From Blastococcus sp. URHD0036 (GTDB taxonomy: Bacteria > Actinomycetota > Actinomycetes > Mycobacteriales > Geodermatophilaceae), in the NCBI RefSeq assembly GCF_000701365.1, contig NZ_JNIK01000002.1, forward strand, positions 62,001 through 126,000: a DNA stretch of 64,000 bases, written 5' to 3'. The notes under the pieces were generated by a model. The model saw only the letters and a list, made by a program, of their open reading frames with translations. It had not been told where the DNA came from and did not search any database. A program made the position numbers and the translations under genes. Shown in pieces: positions 40,971 to 49,523 of the stretch (position 1 is its first letter; every line of letters starts with the position of its first letter).

Positions 40971-42170
40971 CTAGGCGGCCGACCTCTCCAGCACGTGCAC
41001 GCCGCACGCCGAGCCGAGGCCGATGACGTGCGCGAGGCCCACCCGCGCGCCCTCGATCTGCCGGTCGCCGGCCTCGCCGCGCAGGTGGGTGGCGACCTCC
41101 CAGACGTTGGCGATGCCGGTGGCCGAGACCGGGTGCCCCTTGGACTGGAGCCCACCGGAGACGTTGACCGGCGTGCTGCCGTCGCGCCAGGTGGCCCCGG
41201 AGTTGAAGAAGTCGGCGGCGCCACCGGGCTCGCAGAGGCCGAGGTTGTCGTAGTGGACGAGCTCCGCGGTGGCGAAGCAGTCGTGCAGCTCGACCAGGTC
41301 GAGGTCGGCCGGGCCGATGCCGGCCTGCTCGTAGGCGGTCGCCGCGGCGCGCCGGGTCAGGGTGTTGATGTCGGGCAGCACCTGGCAGCCGTCGGTCCAC
41401 GGGTCGCTGGTGAGCACCGAGGCGCTGATCTTCACGGCCCGCCGCTGCTGCTCCAGCGAGAGCGTGCGCAGCTTGGTCTCGCTGACCAGCACCGCGGCCG
41501 CCGCGCCGTCGACGTTGGCCGAGCACATCGGCCGGGTGTTCGGGTAGGCGATCATGACGTCGTTCATGATCTCGTCGAGGGTGAAGCGCTTGCGGTGGGC
41601 GGCCATCGGGTTGAGCGTCGAGTGCGCGTGGTTCTTCTCCGAGATGCGCGCGAAGAGCTCGAAGTCCGCTCCCCCGTACTTGTGCGCGTACTCCATGCCG
41701 ATCTGGGCGAAGACGCCCGGCATGGTCTCGGTGCCGACCCGCCCGTCCAGCGGGGCGACCGCGCCGTAGCGGCCGTCGCGGACCCAGTGCCCGCCCTCGG
41801 CCTGGCGCGCGTTGCCGGTGAGCAGGCCGGCGCCCGACAGCTTCTCCACGCCGACGGCCATGCCGGTGTCGACCTCGCCGGACTTGATCGCCATGACCAC
41901 CACGCGCAGCGCCGTCGCGCCGGTCGCGCAGGCGTTGGCGACGTTGTAGACCGGGATGCCGGTCTGCCCGATCTGCTTCTGCAGCAGCTGGCCGAAGCCG
42001 TTGCCGCCGATGAGGTTGCCGGCGGCCAGCACACCGATGTCACCGATCCCGACGCCGGCGTCGCGCATCGCGCCGATCGCGGCCTCGGAGCCCAGGTCGA
42101 GGGTGTCCTTGTCCTTGTGCTTGCCGAACCGGGTCATCGAGATGCCCAGGATCCACACGTTCTCGGCCAT
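40971..42170 (-). CDS. Thiolase-like protein (SCP2/Ltp type)
   Basis: Protein of 399 residues of the lipid-transfer/SCP-x thiolase group. Cys in NACATGATAL is retained, HDCFATAEL and SKGHPVSATG carry the other active-site segments, and GLGSACGVHV ends the fold. The DUF35 gene 11 nt upstream is the usual partner. Such pairs act as thiolases or, in steroid side-chain degradation, as retro-aldolases. The retained Cys favours a thiolase. ATG at 42170. Confidence 0.87.
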   Translation of the reverse strand: MAENVWILGISMTRFGKHKDKDTLDLGSEAAIGAMRDAGVGIGDIGVLAAGNLIGGNGFGQLLQKQIGQTGIPVYNVANACATGATALRVVVMAIKSGEVDTGMAVGVEKLSGAGLLTGNARQAEGGHWVRDGRYGAVAPLDGRVGTETMPGVFAQIGMEYAHKYGGADFELFARISEKNHAHSTLNPMAAHRKRFTLDEIMNDVMIAYPNTRPMCSANVDGAAAAVLVSETKLRTLSLEQQRRAVKISASVLTSDPWTDGCQVLPDINTLTRRAAATAYEQAGIGPADLDLVELHDCFATAELVHYDNLGLCEPGGAADFFNSGATWRDGSTPVNVSGGLQSKGHPVSATGIANVWEVATHLRGEAGDRQIEGARVGLAHVIGLGSACGVHVLERSAA

Positions 42171-42181
42171 GACGCGCTCCC

Positions 42182-42574
42182 TCAGTCGATCGGCTCGAAG
42201 CCGTAGCCGACGGCCTCGACGCCGTCCGCGTCGGTGCCGACCGGCACCGTGGTCAGGCGCACCCGCATGCCGAGCGTGACGTGCTCGGGGTCGGGCGGGG
42301 TGTTGACGACGTTGCCCTTGACGCTGGTCCCGTCGCAGTCCACGACACCGGCGACGAACGGCACCTCGACGCCCTCGGCCGCGAACTGGACGATCGTGAA
42401 CGTCGTCAGCACGCCCTCGGTCGGCACGTCCGCCGACCCGAACTCCAGTCCGCCGCACCTCGCGCAGGCGCTGCGCCGGTCGAAGTACCGGGCACCGCAG
42501 TCGGTGCACTCGGCGGCGACGAGGTGCGGCTCGTCGCCGAGCACCAGATAGTCGACCAGTGGCACGCGCTCCAT
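42182..42574 (-). CDS. DUF35 Zn-ribbon/OB-fold acyl-CoA-binding partner
   Basis: Protein of 130 residues. A rubredoxin-like ribbon with Cys23, Cys26, Cys37 and Cys40 precedes an OB-fold (TFTIVQFAAEGVEVPFVAGVVD, MRVRLTTVP). DUF35 proteins bind CoA groups and channel them to thiolase-like partners, here the next gene. ATG start. First gene of a three-gene minus-strand operon, divergent from furA. Confidence 0.9.
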   Translation of the reverse strand: MERVPLVDYLVLGDEPHLVAAECTDCGARYFDRRSACARCGGLEFGSADVPTEGVLTTFTIVQFAAEGVEVPFVAGVVDCDGTSVKGNVVNTPPDPEHVTLGMRVRLTTVPVGTDADGVEAVGYGFEPID

Positions 42575-42653
42575 GGGCCCTCCGCCTGCTCCGGGGTGTG
42601 GTCGGGACCATAGCGATCCCGTTCACCGGGACGACGCCCCGACGTCCGTGAAG

Positions 42654-42671
42654 TTTTGATTGATTCCGGAC
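42654..42671 (+). promoter_or_regulatory. Candidate furA promoter and FurA box
   Basis: TTTTGATTGATTCCGGAC is an A/T-rich island 24 nt before furA. It resembles the mycobacterial furA operator (TTGACTNATTCC core, recalled from memory), which overlaps the -35 hexamer. Autoregulation of furA-katG by peroxide or iron is expected. Confidence 0.5.
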
Positions 42672-42694
42672 TGGGATCGCGCGAGGATGGCCAC

Positions 42695-43144
42695 GTGCCG
42701 ACGACCACGGACCTGGAGCGCATGCTCCGGGCTGCCGAGCTGCGGGTCACCCGGCCCCGGCTGGCGGTGCTCTCCGCCGTGTACGACCACCCCCACGCCG
42801 ACACCGAGTCGCTCATCGGAGCCACCCGGGAGCGCCTGGCGGACGTCTCGCACCAGGCGGTCTACGACGGCCTGCGGGTGCTCTCCTCCGCCGGCCTGAT
42901 CCGGCGGCTGCAGCCGCCGGGCTCGGTCGCGCGGTACGAGGCGCGGGTCGGGGACAACCACCACCACGTCGTGTGCCGGTCCTGCGGCGTGATCGCCGAC
43001 GTCGACTGTGCCGTCGGCTACGCGCCGTGCCTGACCGCTTCCGACGACGCCGGCTTCGAGATCGACGAGGCCGAGGTCATCTACTGGGGGCGCTGCCCGG
43101 CCTGCGTGGCCGAGCGACGTCCCGCACCACCCCACCGCAAGTGA
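42695..43144 (+). CDS. furA: FurA-type peroxide/iron-responsive repressor
   Basis: Fur-family regulator of 149 residues: winged helix with [25 protein letters not shown] and [21 protein letters not shown], a metal-site segment [12 protein letters not shown] and a C-terminal CPAC. Located 17 nt upstream of katG, the conserved actinobacterial furA-katG arrangement in which it represses katG. GTG at 42695 gives the usual length. The frame extends 13 codons further without a good site. Confidence 0.92.
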   Translation: MPTTTDLERMLRAAELRVTRPRLAVLSAVYDHPHADTESLIGATRERLADVSHQAVYDGLRVLSSAGLIRRLQPPGSVARYEARVGDNHHHVVCRSCGVIADVDCAVGYAPCLTASDDAGFEIDEAEVIYWGRCPACVAERRPAPPHRK

Positions 43145-43161
43145 GCAGAGAGAGGGACACA

Positions 43162-45381
43162 GTGAGCAAAGAAGCCGACAAGGTCGAGACCGCCAGCACC
43201 AGCGAGAGCGAGAACCCGGCGATCCCCTCGCCGACCCAGCACCGCAACGGGCGGCCGCAGAGCAACCGCGACTGGTGGCCCAACCAGGTCGACCTGGACG
43301 TGCTGAACAAGCCCTCGAAGGACTCCGACCCGCTCGGCGCGGACTTCGACTACAAGGCCGCCGTCGCCACGCTCGACGTCGAGGCCGTCAAGCGCGACAT
43401 CGTCGACGTCATGCGCACCTCGCAGGACTGGTGGCCGGCGGACTGGGGTCACTACGGCCCGCTGTTCATCCGCATGTCGTGGCACGCGGCCGGCACGTAC
43501 CGCATCGCGGACGGCCGGGGTGGCGGCGGCCAGGGCGCCCAGCGCTTCGCCCCGCTCAACAGCTGGCCGGACAACGCGAACCTCGACAAGGCCCGTCGCC
43601 TGCTGCTGCCGGTCAAGCAGAAGTACGGCCGCAAGCTCTCCTGGGCCGACCTGCTGGTGCTCGCCGGCAACGTCGCCCACGACGACATGGGGCTCAAGAC
43701 CTTCGGCTTCGCCTTCGGTCGCGAGGACACCTGGCAGCCCGAGGAGGTCTTCTGGGGTCCGGAGGACACCTGGCTCGGCGACGAGCGCTACGCCGACGAG
43801 GCCCCGCTCGACCTCGACGAGGGCCACCTGGCCGCCGTCACCATGGGTCTGATCTACGTCAACCCCGAGGGCCCGCGCGGCAGCGCCGACCCGGTCGCGT
43901 CGGGTCACGACATCAAGGTGACGTTCCGGCGCATGGGCATGACCGACGAGGAGACCGTCGCGCTCATCGCCGGTGGCCACACCTTCGGCAAGACCCACGG
44001 CGCGGGCAACCCCGACCTGGTCGGTCCCGAGCCCGAGGGCTGCCCGGTGCACGGCAACGGCATCGGCTGGATCAACCAGCACGGCACCGGCAAGGGTGCC
44101 GACACGATCACCAGCGGCCTCGAGGGCGCCTGGACCCCGACGCCCACCACCTGGGACAACAGCTACTGGGACACGCTGTTCGGCTACGAGTGGGAGCTCA
44201 CTCAGAGCCCCGCCGGGGCCAAGCAGTGGCAGCCGAGCAACCCCGAGGCGCAGGAGCTCGTGCCCGACGCGCACATCGAGGGCAAGAAGAACCCCCCGAT
44301 GATGGCGACGACGGACCTCGCGCTCATCCGCGACCCGGAGCTGCGCGCGATCTCCGAGCGCTTCCGCGACGACCCGGTCTACTTCGCCGACCAGTACGCG
44401 CGGGCGTGGTTCAAGCTGCTGCACCGCGACATGGGCCCGAAGACCCGCTACGTCGGTCCCGACGTGCCGGCCGAGGACCTCATCTGGCAGGACCCGCTGC
44501 CCGCGGTCGACCACGAGCTCGTGGGCGAGGCGGAGATCGCCGACCTCAAGCAGCGGCTGCTCTCCTCCGGGCTGACCGTCTCGCAGCTGGTGCACACCGC
44601 GTGGTCCGCGGCCGCGTCCTTCCGCGGCACGGACAAGCGCGGCGGCGCCAACGGTGCCCGCATCCGCCTCGAGCCGCAGATCAACTGGGCGGCCAACGCC
44701 GGCGTCCAGGAGGTCCTGCCGGTCCTCGAGCGGGTCAAGGCCGAGTTCGAGCAGTCCGGCAAGAAGGTCTCGCTGGCCGACCTGATCGTCCTGGGCGGCA
44801 CCGCGGCGGTGGAGAAGGCCGCGGCCGACGCCGGCGTGCCGGTCACCGTGCCGTTCCACCCGGGTCGCACGGACGCCACCCAGGAGCAGACCGACGTCGA
44901 GAACTTCAACTGGCTGGAGACGCGGGCCGACGGCTTCCGCAACTGGATCGCGCCGGGCGGCAAGCTCCCGGCCGAGACGCTGCTGATCGACAAGGCCTAC
45001 ATGCTCGAGCTCACCCCGAAGGAGATGACCGTGCTCGTCGGCGGTCTGCGGGTGCTCGGTGCCAACACCGGGGGCGCGAAGCACGGCGTCTTCACCGACC
45101 GGGTGGGGGTCCTCTCCCAGGACTTCTTCCGCAACCTGCTCGACCTGGGCATCTCGTGGCGGACCGCGGTCGAGGGCGAGGGCGTCTACGAGGGCCTGGA
45201 CGCCGACGGCAACGTCGTCCGCACGGCGACCGCGGCCGACCTGGTGTTCAACTCGAACTCCATCCTGCGCGGCATCGTCGAGGTGTACTCGTTCGAGGAC
45301 ACCAAGGAGAAGTTCGTCCAGGACTTCGCCGCGGCGTGGGTCAAGGTCATGGAGCTCGACCGGTTCGACCTGCACAACTGA
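43162..45381 (+). CDS. katG: Catalase-peroxidase
   Basis: Bifunctional haem catalase-peroxidase of 739 residues, full family length. The cross-linked triad is present: Trp107 ([11 protein letters not shown], with distal His108), Tyr232 (LIYVNPEGP) and Met258 (FRRMGM). The proximal His273 is in [15 protein letters not shown] start with GAGAGAGGGAC upstream, 17 nt after furA. Removes hydrogen peroxide, useful beside P450s and flavoproteins. No anomaly seen. Confidence 0.97.
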   Translation: MSKEADKVETASTSESENPAIPSPTQHRNGRPQSNRDWWPNQVDLDVLNKPSKDSDPLGADFDYKAAVATLDVEAVKRDIVDVMRTSQDWWPADWGHYGPLFIRMSWHAAGTYRIADGRGGGGQGAQRFAPLNSWPDNANLDKARRLLLPVKQKYGRKLSWADLLVLAGNVAHDDMGLKTFGFAFGREDTWQPEEVFWGPEDTWLGDERYADEAPLDLDEGHLAAVTMGLIYVNPEGPRGSADPVASGHDIKVTFRRMGMTDEETVALIAGGHTFGKTHGAGNPDLVGPEPEGCPVHGNGIGWINQHGTGKGADTITSGLEGAWTPTPTTWDNSYWDTLFGYEWELTQSPAGAKQWQPSNPEAQELVPDAHIEGKKNPPMMATTDLALIRDPELRAISERFRDDPVYFADQYARAWFKLLHRDMGPKTRYVGPDVPAEDLIWQDPLPAVDHELVGEAEIADLKQRLLSSGLTVSQLVHTAWSAAASFRGTDKRGGANGARIRLEPQINWAANAGVQEVLPVLERVKAEFEQSGKKVSLADLIVLGGTAAVEKAAADAGVPVTVPFHPGRTDATQEQTDVENFNWLETRADGFRNWIAPGGKLPAETLLIDKAYMLELTPKEMTVLVGGLRVLGANTGGAKHGVFTDRVGVLSQDFFRNLLDLGISWRTAVEGEGVYEGLDADGNVVRTATAADLVFNSNSILRGIVEVYSFEDTKEKFVQDFAAAWVKVMELDRFDLHN

Positions 45382-45387
45382 TCCGAC

Positions 45388-45416
45388 GGCGGGGCCGGCC
45401 AGTGGCCGGCCCCGCC
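45388..45416 (+). terminator. katG terminator hairpin 1
   Basis: GGCGGGGCCGGCC (45388-45400) and GGCCGGCCCCGCC (45404-45416) form a perfect 13-bp stem with loop AGT, 7 nt after the katG stop. Confidence 0.85.
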
Positions 45417-45434
45417 CCGGGCCACTGCCTGATC

Positions 45435-45466
45435 GGGGCGCCGACGGATCTGTCCGTCGGCGCCCC
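45435..45466 (+). terminator. katG terminator hairpin 2
   Basis: GGGGCGCCGACGGA (45435-45448) and its perfect complement 45453-45466 form a 14-bp stem with loop TCTG. A second hairpin in tandem insulates the P450 gene from katG read-through. Confidence 0.8.
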
Positions 45467-45532
45467 GCGCGCGTCGGGGAGGGTTCCGGTAGGCAGGGAC
45501 CCCCACCTCTCCCCGATCCGGAGGCGACCGAC

Positions 45533-46900
45533 GTGACGGTGCGCAGTGCGGTCCGCTGGGCCGCGACCCACGGTGCGATGCGACTGGCGATCAAGGCCCA
45601 GGTCCGCCGGGGCAACCCCGACGCCGAGGTGCTCAGCGACCCCGCCGTGCGGGAGGACCCGTACGGGCACTACGAGCGGCTGCGCACCGGGGCGCCGTTC
45701 GCCGGCGGGGCGTTCGCACGGGTCAGCGTCCACCACGACGTCTGCACCGACGTGCTGCGCAGCGACGACTTCGGGGTGATCGGCGGCGACCGCGCCGACA
45801 CCCTCCCGGCGGTGCTCCGGACGGCGCTGCGGCTGGCCGGCCCCCGGCCGAGCATCGGCCCGATCGACCCGCCGTCGATGCTCGCCGTCGACCCGCCGGA
45901 GCACACTCGCTACCGCCGCCTGGTCAGCCGGGCCTTCACCGCCCGCGCGGTCGCGCACCTGCGCGAGCGGACCGGGCAGATCGCCGCGGAGCTGCTCGAC
46001 GAGCTCGAGCGCGACGCCGCCGGCGGGCAGCCGGTCGACCTGGTGGCCCGCTACGCCAGCCTGCTGCCGGTCACGGTCATCTCCGAGATGCTCGGCGTCC
46101 CGGTCGCCATGCGGGAGCAGTTCCTCGCCTGGGGCGACGGCGCCACCCCCAGCCTCGACATCGGCCTGTCCTGGTCGACCTACCGCAGCGTGGAGCGCAA
46201 CCTCGCGGAGCTCGACAGCTGGTTCCACGGCCACCTGCGCCGGTTGCGGCGCGAGCCCGGCGAGGACCTGCTGTCGCAGCTCGCCGGCCTGGCCGACGAC
46301 GACGGCAGCGGCCTCACCGAGCGGGAGCTGGTCGCCACCGCCGCCCTGGTGTTCGGCGCCGGGTTCGAGACGACGGTCAACCTGATCGGCAACGGGACGG
46401 CGCTGCTGTTCGCCAACCCCGACCAGCGCCGCCTGCTGGCCGACGACCCCTCGCTGTGGCCGAACGCCGTCGACGAGATGCTGCGCGTCGAGTCCCCCGT
46501 GCAGCGCACCGGACGGCGGGTCCGGCGGGACACCACGGTGCACGGCGTGCAGCTGCGCGAGGGCGACCTGGTGCTCCTCGGCCTGGCCGGCGCCAACCGC
46601 GACCCGGAGGTGTTCGCCGACCCGCACCGCTTCGACGTCACCCGCGCCAACGCCCGCGACCACGTCGCGTTCTCCAGCGGCATCCACTTCTGCCTGGGCG
46701 CCGCGCTCGCCCGGATGGAGGGCGAGGTGGCCCTGCGGGCGCTGTTCGAGCGGTTCCCCGACCTCTCCCCCGCCGGTGCGGGGACACGGCGGAGCACGAT
46801 CATCCTGCGCGGCTACGAGTCGCTCCCGGTCACGCTCGGCCGGCCGGTGGCCGGGGAGCGGCCTGCCGTTCCGGCCGGTCCTGCCGCCACCTCGCCATGA
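45533..46900 (+). CDS. Cytochrome P450
   Basis: Soluble bacterial P450 of 455 residues. The I-helix oxygen motif is GAGFETT, and the haem ligand Cys387 is in FSSGIHFCLGAALARME. The Arg-rich start VTVRSAVRWAATHGAMRL is a longer N-terminus than usual. GTG at 45533 has GGAGG 8 nt upstream. No ferredoxin gene adjoins it, so redox partners must be elsewhere (one is at 62724). Its end overlaps a convergent SDR gene by 71 nt. Substrate unknown. Confidence 0.93.
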   Translation: MTVRSAVRWAATHGAMRLAIKAQVRRGNPDAEVLSDPAVREDPYGHYERLRTGAPFAGGAFARVSVHHDVCTDVLRSDDFGVIGGDRADTLPAVLRTALRLAGPRPSIGPIDPPSMLAVDPPEHTRYRRLVSRAFTARAVAHLRERTGQIAAELLDELERDAAGGQPVDLVARYASLLPVTVISEMLGVPVAMREQFLAWGDGATPSLDIGLSWSTYRSVERNLAELDSWFHGHLRRLRREPGEDLLSQLAGLADDDGSGLTERELVATAALVFGAGFETTVNLIGNGTALLFANPDQRRLLADDPSLWPNAVDEMLRVESPVQRTGRRVRRDTTVHGVQLREGDLVLLGLAGANRDPEVFADPHRFDVTRANARDHVAFSSGIHFCLGAALARMEGEVALRALFERFPDLSPAGAGTRRSTIILRGYESLPVTLGRPVAGERPAVPAGPAATSP

Positions 46901-47687
46901 TGTCGAGGAAGTCCGGCACGCCGAGCAGGTGCGTCCCGCCGTCGGCCTGCAGCACGACACCGGTCACCCACGCCGCCGCCGGAGAGCAGAGGAAGGCCAC
47001 CACCTCGGCGATGTCCGCCGCCTCCCCGACCCGGCCCAGCGGCGTGCGCTCGGCGAACGCCCGGCCGAGCGGGCCGTCGACGACGGCGTCGGAGAAGGTC
47101 TCACTGCGGGTGGCACCAGGGGCCACGCTGTTGACGCGGACCCCGCGCGGGCCGAACTCGGCGGCGGCCACGCGGGTGAGCTGGTCGAGGGCCGCCTTCG
47201 CCGCGGAGTAGGCGGCGTGCCCCGGGGTGACGCCGCCGAGGCCGCCGTTCACCGAGCTGATGTTGACGATCGACCCGGGCGCCGGGTCGTCCGGACGGCG
47301 GCGGATGAACTCCCGCATGGCGAGGAAGGCGCTCGTCGTGTTGCCGGTGAAGACCTGCGCCCAGGTCTCCTCGTCGAGGACCGCGATCGGCCGCAGCGGC
47401 CCACCACCGGCGTTGTTGACGAGCACGTCCACCCGGCCGAAGGCGGCCTCGGCCGCGTCGAACGTGGCGGCGACGTCGGCCGCCGAGGTCGCGTCCCCGG
47501 GGACGGCGAGGACACGGTCGTCGCCGACCTCCGCGCCGATCGCCCGGGCGGCCTCCTCGAGGAGCTCGGCCCGGCGGCCGGTGATGACCACCCGGGCGCC
47601 GTGCCGGGCCAGCGACCCGGCCACGCCCCGGCCGATCCCGGTGCTGCCGCCGGTGACGACCGCGACGTCCCCCACGAGTCCGGTCAC
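46830..47687 (-). CDS. SDR oxidoreductase
   Basis: SDR of 285 residues with GGSTGIGRGVAG, NNAGGGP, NISSVNG, YSAAKAA and the C-terminal ADGGTHLLG. About 30 residues beyond the usual SDR end are Arg/Pro-rich and lie antisense to the P450 3' end, so the tail looks acquired by stop loss or is simply non-functional. GTG start 6 nt after the neighbouring SDR stop. Confidence 0.87.
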   Translation of the reverse strand: MTGLVGDVAVVTGGSTGIGRGVAGSLARHGARVVITGRRAELLEEAARAIGAEVGDDRVLAVPGDATSAADVAATFDAAEAAFGRVDVLVNNAGGGPLRPIAVLDEETWAQVFTGNTTSAFLAMREFIRRRPDDPAPGSIVNISSVNGGLGGVTPGHAAYSAAKAALDQLTRVAAAEFGPRGVRVNSVAPGATRSETFSDAVVDGPLGRAFAERTPLGRVGEAADIAEVVAFLCSPAAAWVTGVVLQADGGTHLLGVPDFLDIMARWRQDRPERQAAPRPPAGRA

Positions 47688-47693
47688 GGTCGC

Positions 47694-48437
47694 TCAGCTC
47701 GTGGCGTAGCCGCCGTTGACCGGGATCGTCTGCCCGGTGACCCAGGAGGCCTCCTCGCTGACCAGCCAGGCCACGGCCGCCGCGACGTCGCTGCCCTTGC
47801 CGAGCCGGGGCACCGCGTAGGCGCGGAGCTGCTTGAGCGCCATGTCGGAGGCCTCGTCCATGCCGGCGTTGTTCTGGGTCGCCAGCGAGATGCTGTTGCA
47901 GGTGATCCCCTGCTTGCCCACCTCCTTGGCCAGCGAGCGCATCAGCGCCGGACCGGCCCCCTTGGAGGCGGCGTAGGTGGCGATCAGCTTGTCCCCGACC
48001 CGCGCGGACTCGGAGCTGATCGTGATCACCCGGCCCCAGCCCCGGTCCAGCATCCCGGGCAGGGCGGTGTGCGTGCAGTTCATCGGCCCGTAGACGTTGA
48101 GGTCGACGAACGCCTTCCAGGTGGCCGGGTCCTCGTCGACGAACTTCTTCATCTGGATGCCGGTGATCGGGATGCCGGCGTTGTTCACGAGGATGTCGAT
48201 CGGCCCGAACAGCCCGAACGCCTCCTGCACGGCCGCCAGGTCGGTCACGTCCGCCACCACGGCCTCGGCCTTGCCGCCGGCGGCGCGGATCTCCTCGACG
48301 ACCCGCTCGGCGCGGTCGGCGAACAGGTCGTTGACGCCCACGGTGATCCCGCGGGCGGCCAGCACCCGGGCCGTCTCCGCCCCGACGTTCTGCCCGGCAC
48401 CGGTGATCAGTGCCGTCCGTCCGCTCTGCTCAGCCAC
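47694..48437 (-). CDS. SDR oxidoreductase
   Basis: SDR of 247 residues with GAGQNVGAETARVLAARG, NNAGIPITG, ISSESARVG, YAASKGAG and PVNGGYATS. First of two adjacent SDR genes on the minus strand, followed 6 nt later by the second. GTG start. Substrates unknown. Paired SDRs may act on successive hydroxyls of a P450 product, but that is conjecture. Confidence 0.86.
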   Translation of the reverse strand: MAEQSGRTALITGAGQNVGAETARVLAARGITVGVNDLFADRAERVVEEIRAAGGKAEAVVADVTDLAAVQEAFGLFGPIDILVNNAGIPITGIQMKKFVDEDPATWKAFVDLNVYGPMNCTHTALPGMLDRGWGRVITISSESARVGDKLIATYAASKGAGPALMRSLAKEVGKQGITCNSISLATQNNAGMDEASDMALKQLRAYAVPRLGKGSDVAAAVAWLVSEEASWVTGQTIPVNGGYATS

Positions 48438-48743
48438 AGCGTCGTCCCTCTCGCTCGCGTCGGTCGGCCGATGTGTCGCCGATCACGGGCACCCTAGGGG
48501 CAGGCACCGCCCCGCTCCCCCGCGATCGCGGGCCGGGGCCGGTGTCCCGCGCCCCGAGGGGCGGGCGCGGGCGCATCCGGACCGGTCGCCCGCGAACGAC
48601 TGCACGAGGCCGCCGGCGAGATCATCAGGCACGCCCCGCGGACCTTCGGCCCGGCCGGCACGCTGCGGAGCAGCGGACCGCCCGCGACCGGGCCCGTCCG
48701 TCGTACGGACGACCACGGTCCCGGGCGGTCCCGACTGCGGGGG
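48438..48743. other. Intergenic stretch without a recognised gene
   Basis: About 306 nt. Contains the palindrome CCCGCGATCGCGGG near 48516-48529 and hairpin 48695-48711. A short plus-strand open segment near 48590-48680 reads RLHEAAGEIIRHAPRTFGPA, but has no start site and no recognised family. Nothing else supported. Confidence 0.5.
48695..48711 (-). terminator. Hairpin after small basic protein gene
   Basis: CGTCCGT (48695-48701) pairs with ACGGACG (48705-48711) around CGT, 33 nt beyond the minus-strand stop at 48744. Confidence 0.5.
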
Positions 48744-48899
48744 TCAGCGCCTGCGGTCGCGGCGATCCTCGCGCCGGTCCTCGCGGCGGTCCACGCCGTG
48801 CGCGACGACCGCCACGGTCGCCACCGTCCCGGCGGCGCGGACCACCGGCGCGGGCCCGATCACCGCCGCCCGGCGCATCCTCCTGGCTGCCAGCGGCAT
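48744..48899 (-). CDS. Small Arg-rich hypothetical protein (51 aa)
   Basis: MPLAARRMRRAAVIGPAPVV begins the protein, followed by a hydrophobic AGTVATVAVVAHG stretch and a C-terminus of repeated RRED/RRDRR. ATG begins 1 nt after the DUF6325 stop, strongly suggesting translational coupling. Small basic proteins with a short hydrophobic centre often follow DUF1269/DUF6325-type genes in actinobacteria. May be membrane- or nucleic-acid-associated. Function unknown. Confidence 0.6.
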   Translation of the reverse strand: MPLAARRMRRAAVIGPAPVVRAAGTVATVAVVAHGVDRREDRREDRRDRRR

Positions 48900-48900
48900 G

Positions 48901-49419
48901 TCACTCACCCCTCTCGTCGGTGCTGCTCTCGTCGGCGTCGTCGGCCTCGACCGCGGCCAGCAGGGCCTGGATCGGGATCCGACCGCTGGCCACCAGCTGG
49001 CCACCCGCTCGGCGCACGGCCGAGCCGAACGGCGCTGCCCACCGGTTCTCCCAGACGAGCAGCGCCGCGGTGCTCCCCGGCTCGATCGCCGCGGCGACGG
49101 CGTTCACGTCGTCCTCGCTGAGCAGGTTCGCCAGCACGGCCTCGTACGCCCGGAGAGTGCCCAGTTCACTGTCATCGAGGTCACTGAGCTCGAAGAACTC
49201 GGGCACGCCGTCCTCGCCCTTCCGGATCATGAGGAGGTCCAGGACGCGGACCGTGCCGCGGTTCACCAGGTCGTCCAGGAGCGGGGCGATCTCCCCGCGG
49301 AACTGGCTGCCGGGGAACTCGACCACCATCCAGTCGACCGGCCCCAGCTCGTCCAGGGGATCCGGCGCCTGCTCGGTCAGTTGCTGTGTCACGTCACCAC
49401 CGCCTGCTCTCACGGCCAC
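48901..49419 (-). CDS. DUF6325-like hypothetical protein
   Basis: Protein of about 172 residues. LGPVDWMVVEFPGSQFRGEIAPLLDDLVNRGTVRVLDLL and a later helix of AAIEPGSTAALLVWENRWA match a family of small actinobacterial proteins related to DUF1269, often annotated DUF6325, of unknown role, possibly stress-associated. GTG at 49419 has GGAG upstream. GTG at 49392 is an alternative closer to the conserved start. Acidic C-terminus DDADESSTDERGE. Coupled to the small basic protein downstream. Confidence 0.75.
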   Translation of the reverse strand: MAVRAGGGDVTQQLTEQAPDPLDELGPVDWMVVEFPGSQFRGEIAPLLDDLVNRGTVRVLDLLMIRKGEDGVPEFFELSDLDDSELGTLRAYEAVLANLLSEDDVNAVAAAIEPGSTAALLVWENRWAAPFGSAVRRAGGQLVASGRIPIQALLAAVEADDADESSTDERGE

Positions 49420-49523
49420 CGGATCTCCGGCGTCACCCCCCGGACGGTGCTCCGTGAGCGAGGGGCGCCGCATCACCCGCCTGTGACGAGCCGCCCTCCG
49501 CAGAGCACTCGACTGGCTGCGGC

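Noticed and set aside
43081-45615. Long minus-strand frame opposite katG (844 codons)
   Set aside because: katG on the plus strand has full family length and all active-site residues. The opposite frame has no recognisable domain.
48590-48680. Short plus-strand peptide RLHEAAGEIIRHAPRTFGPA in an intergenic region
   Set aside because: No start or ribosome site and no family recognised. Probably chance.
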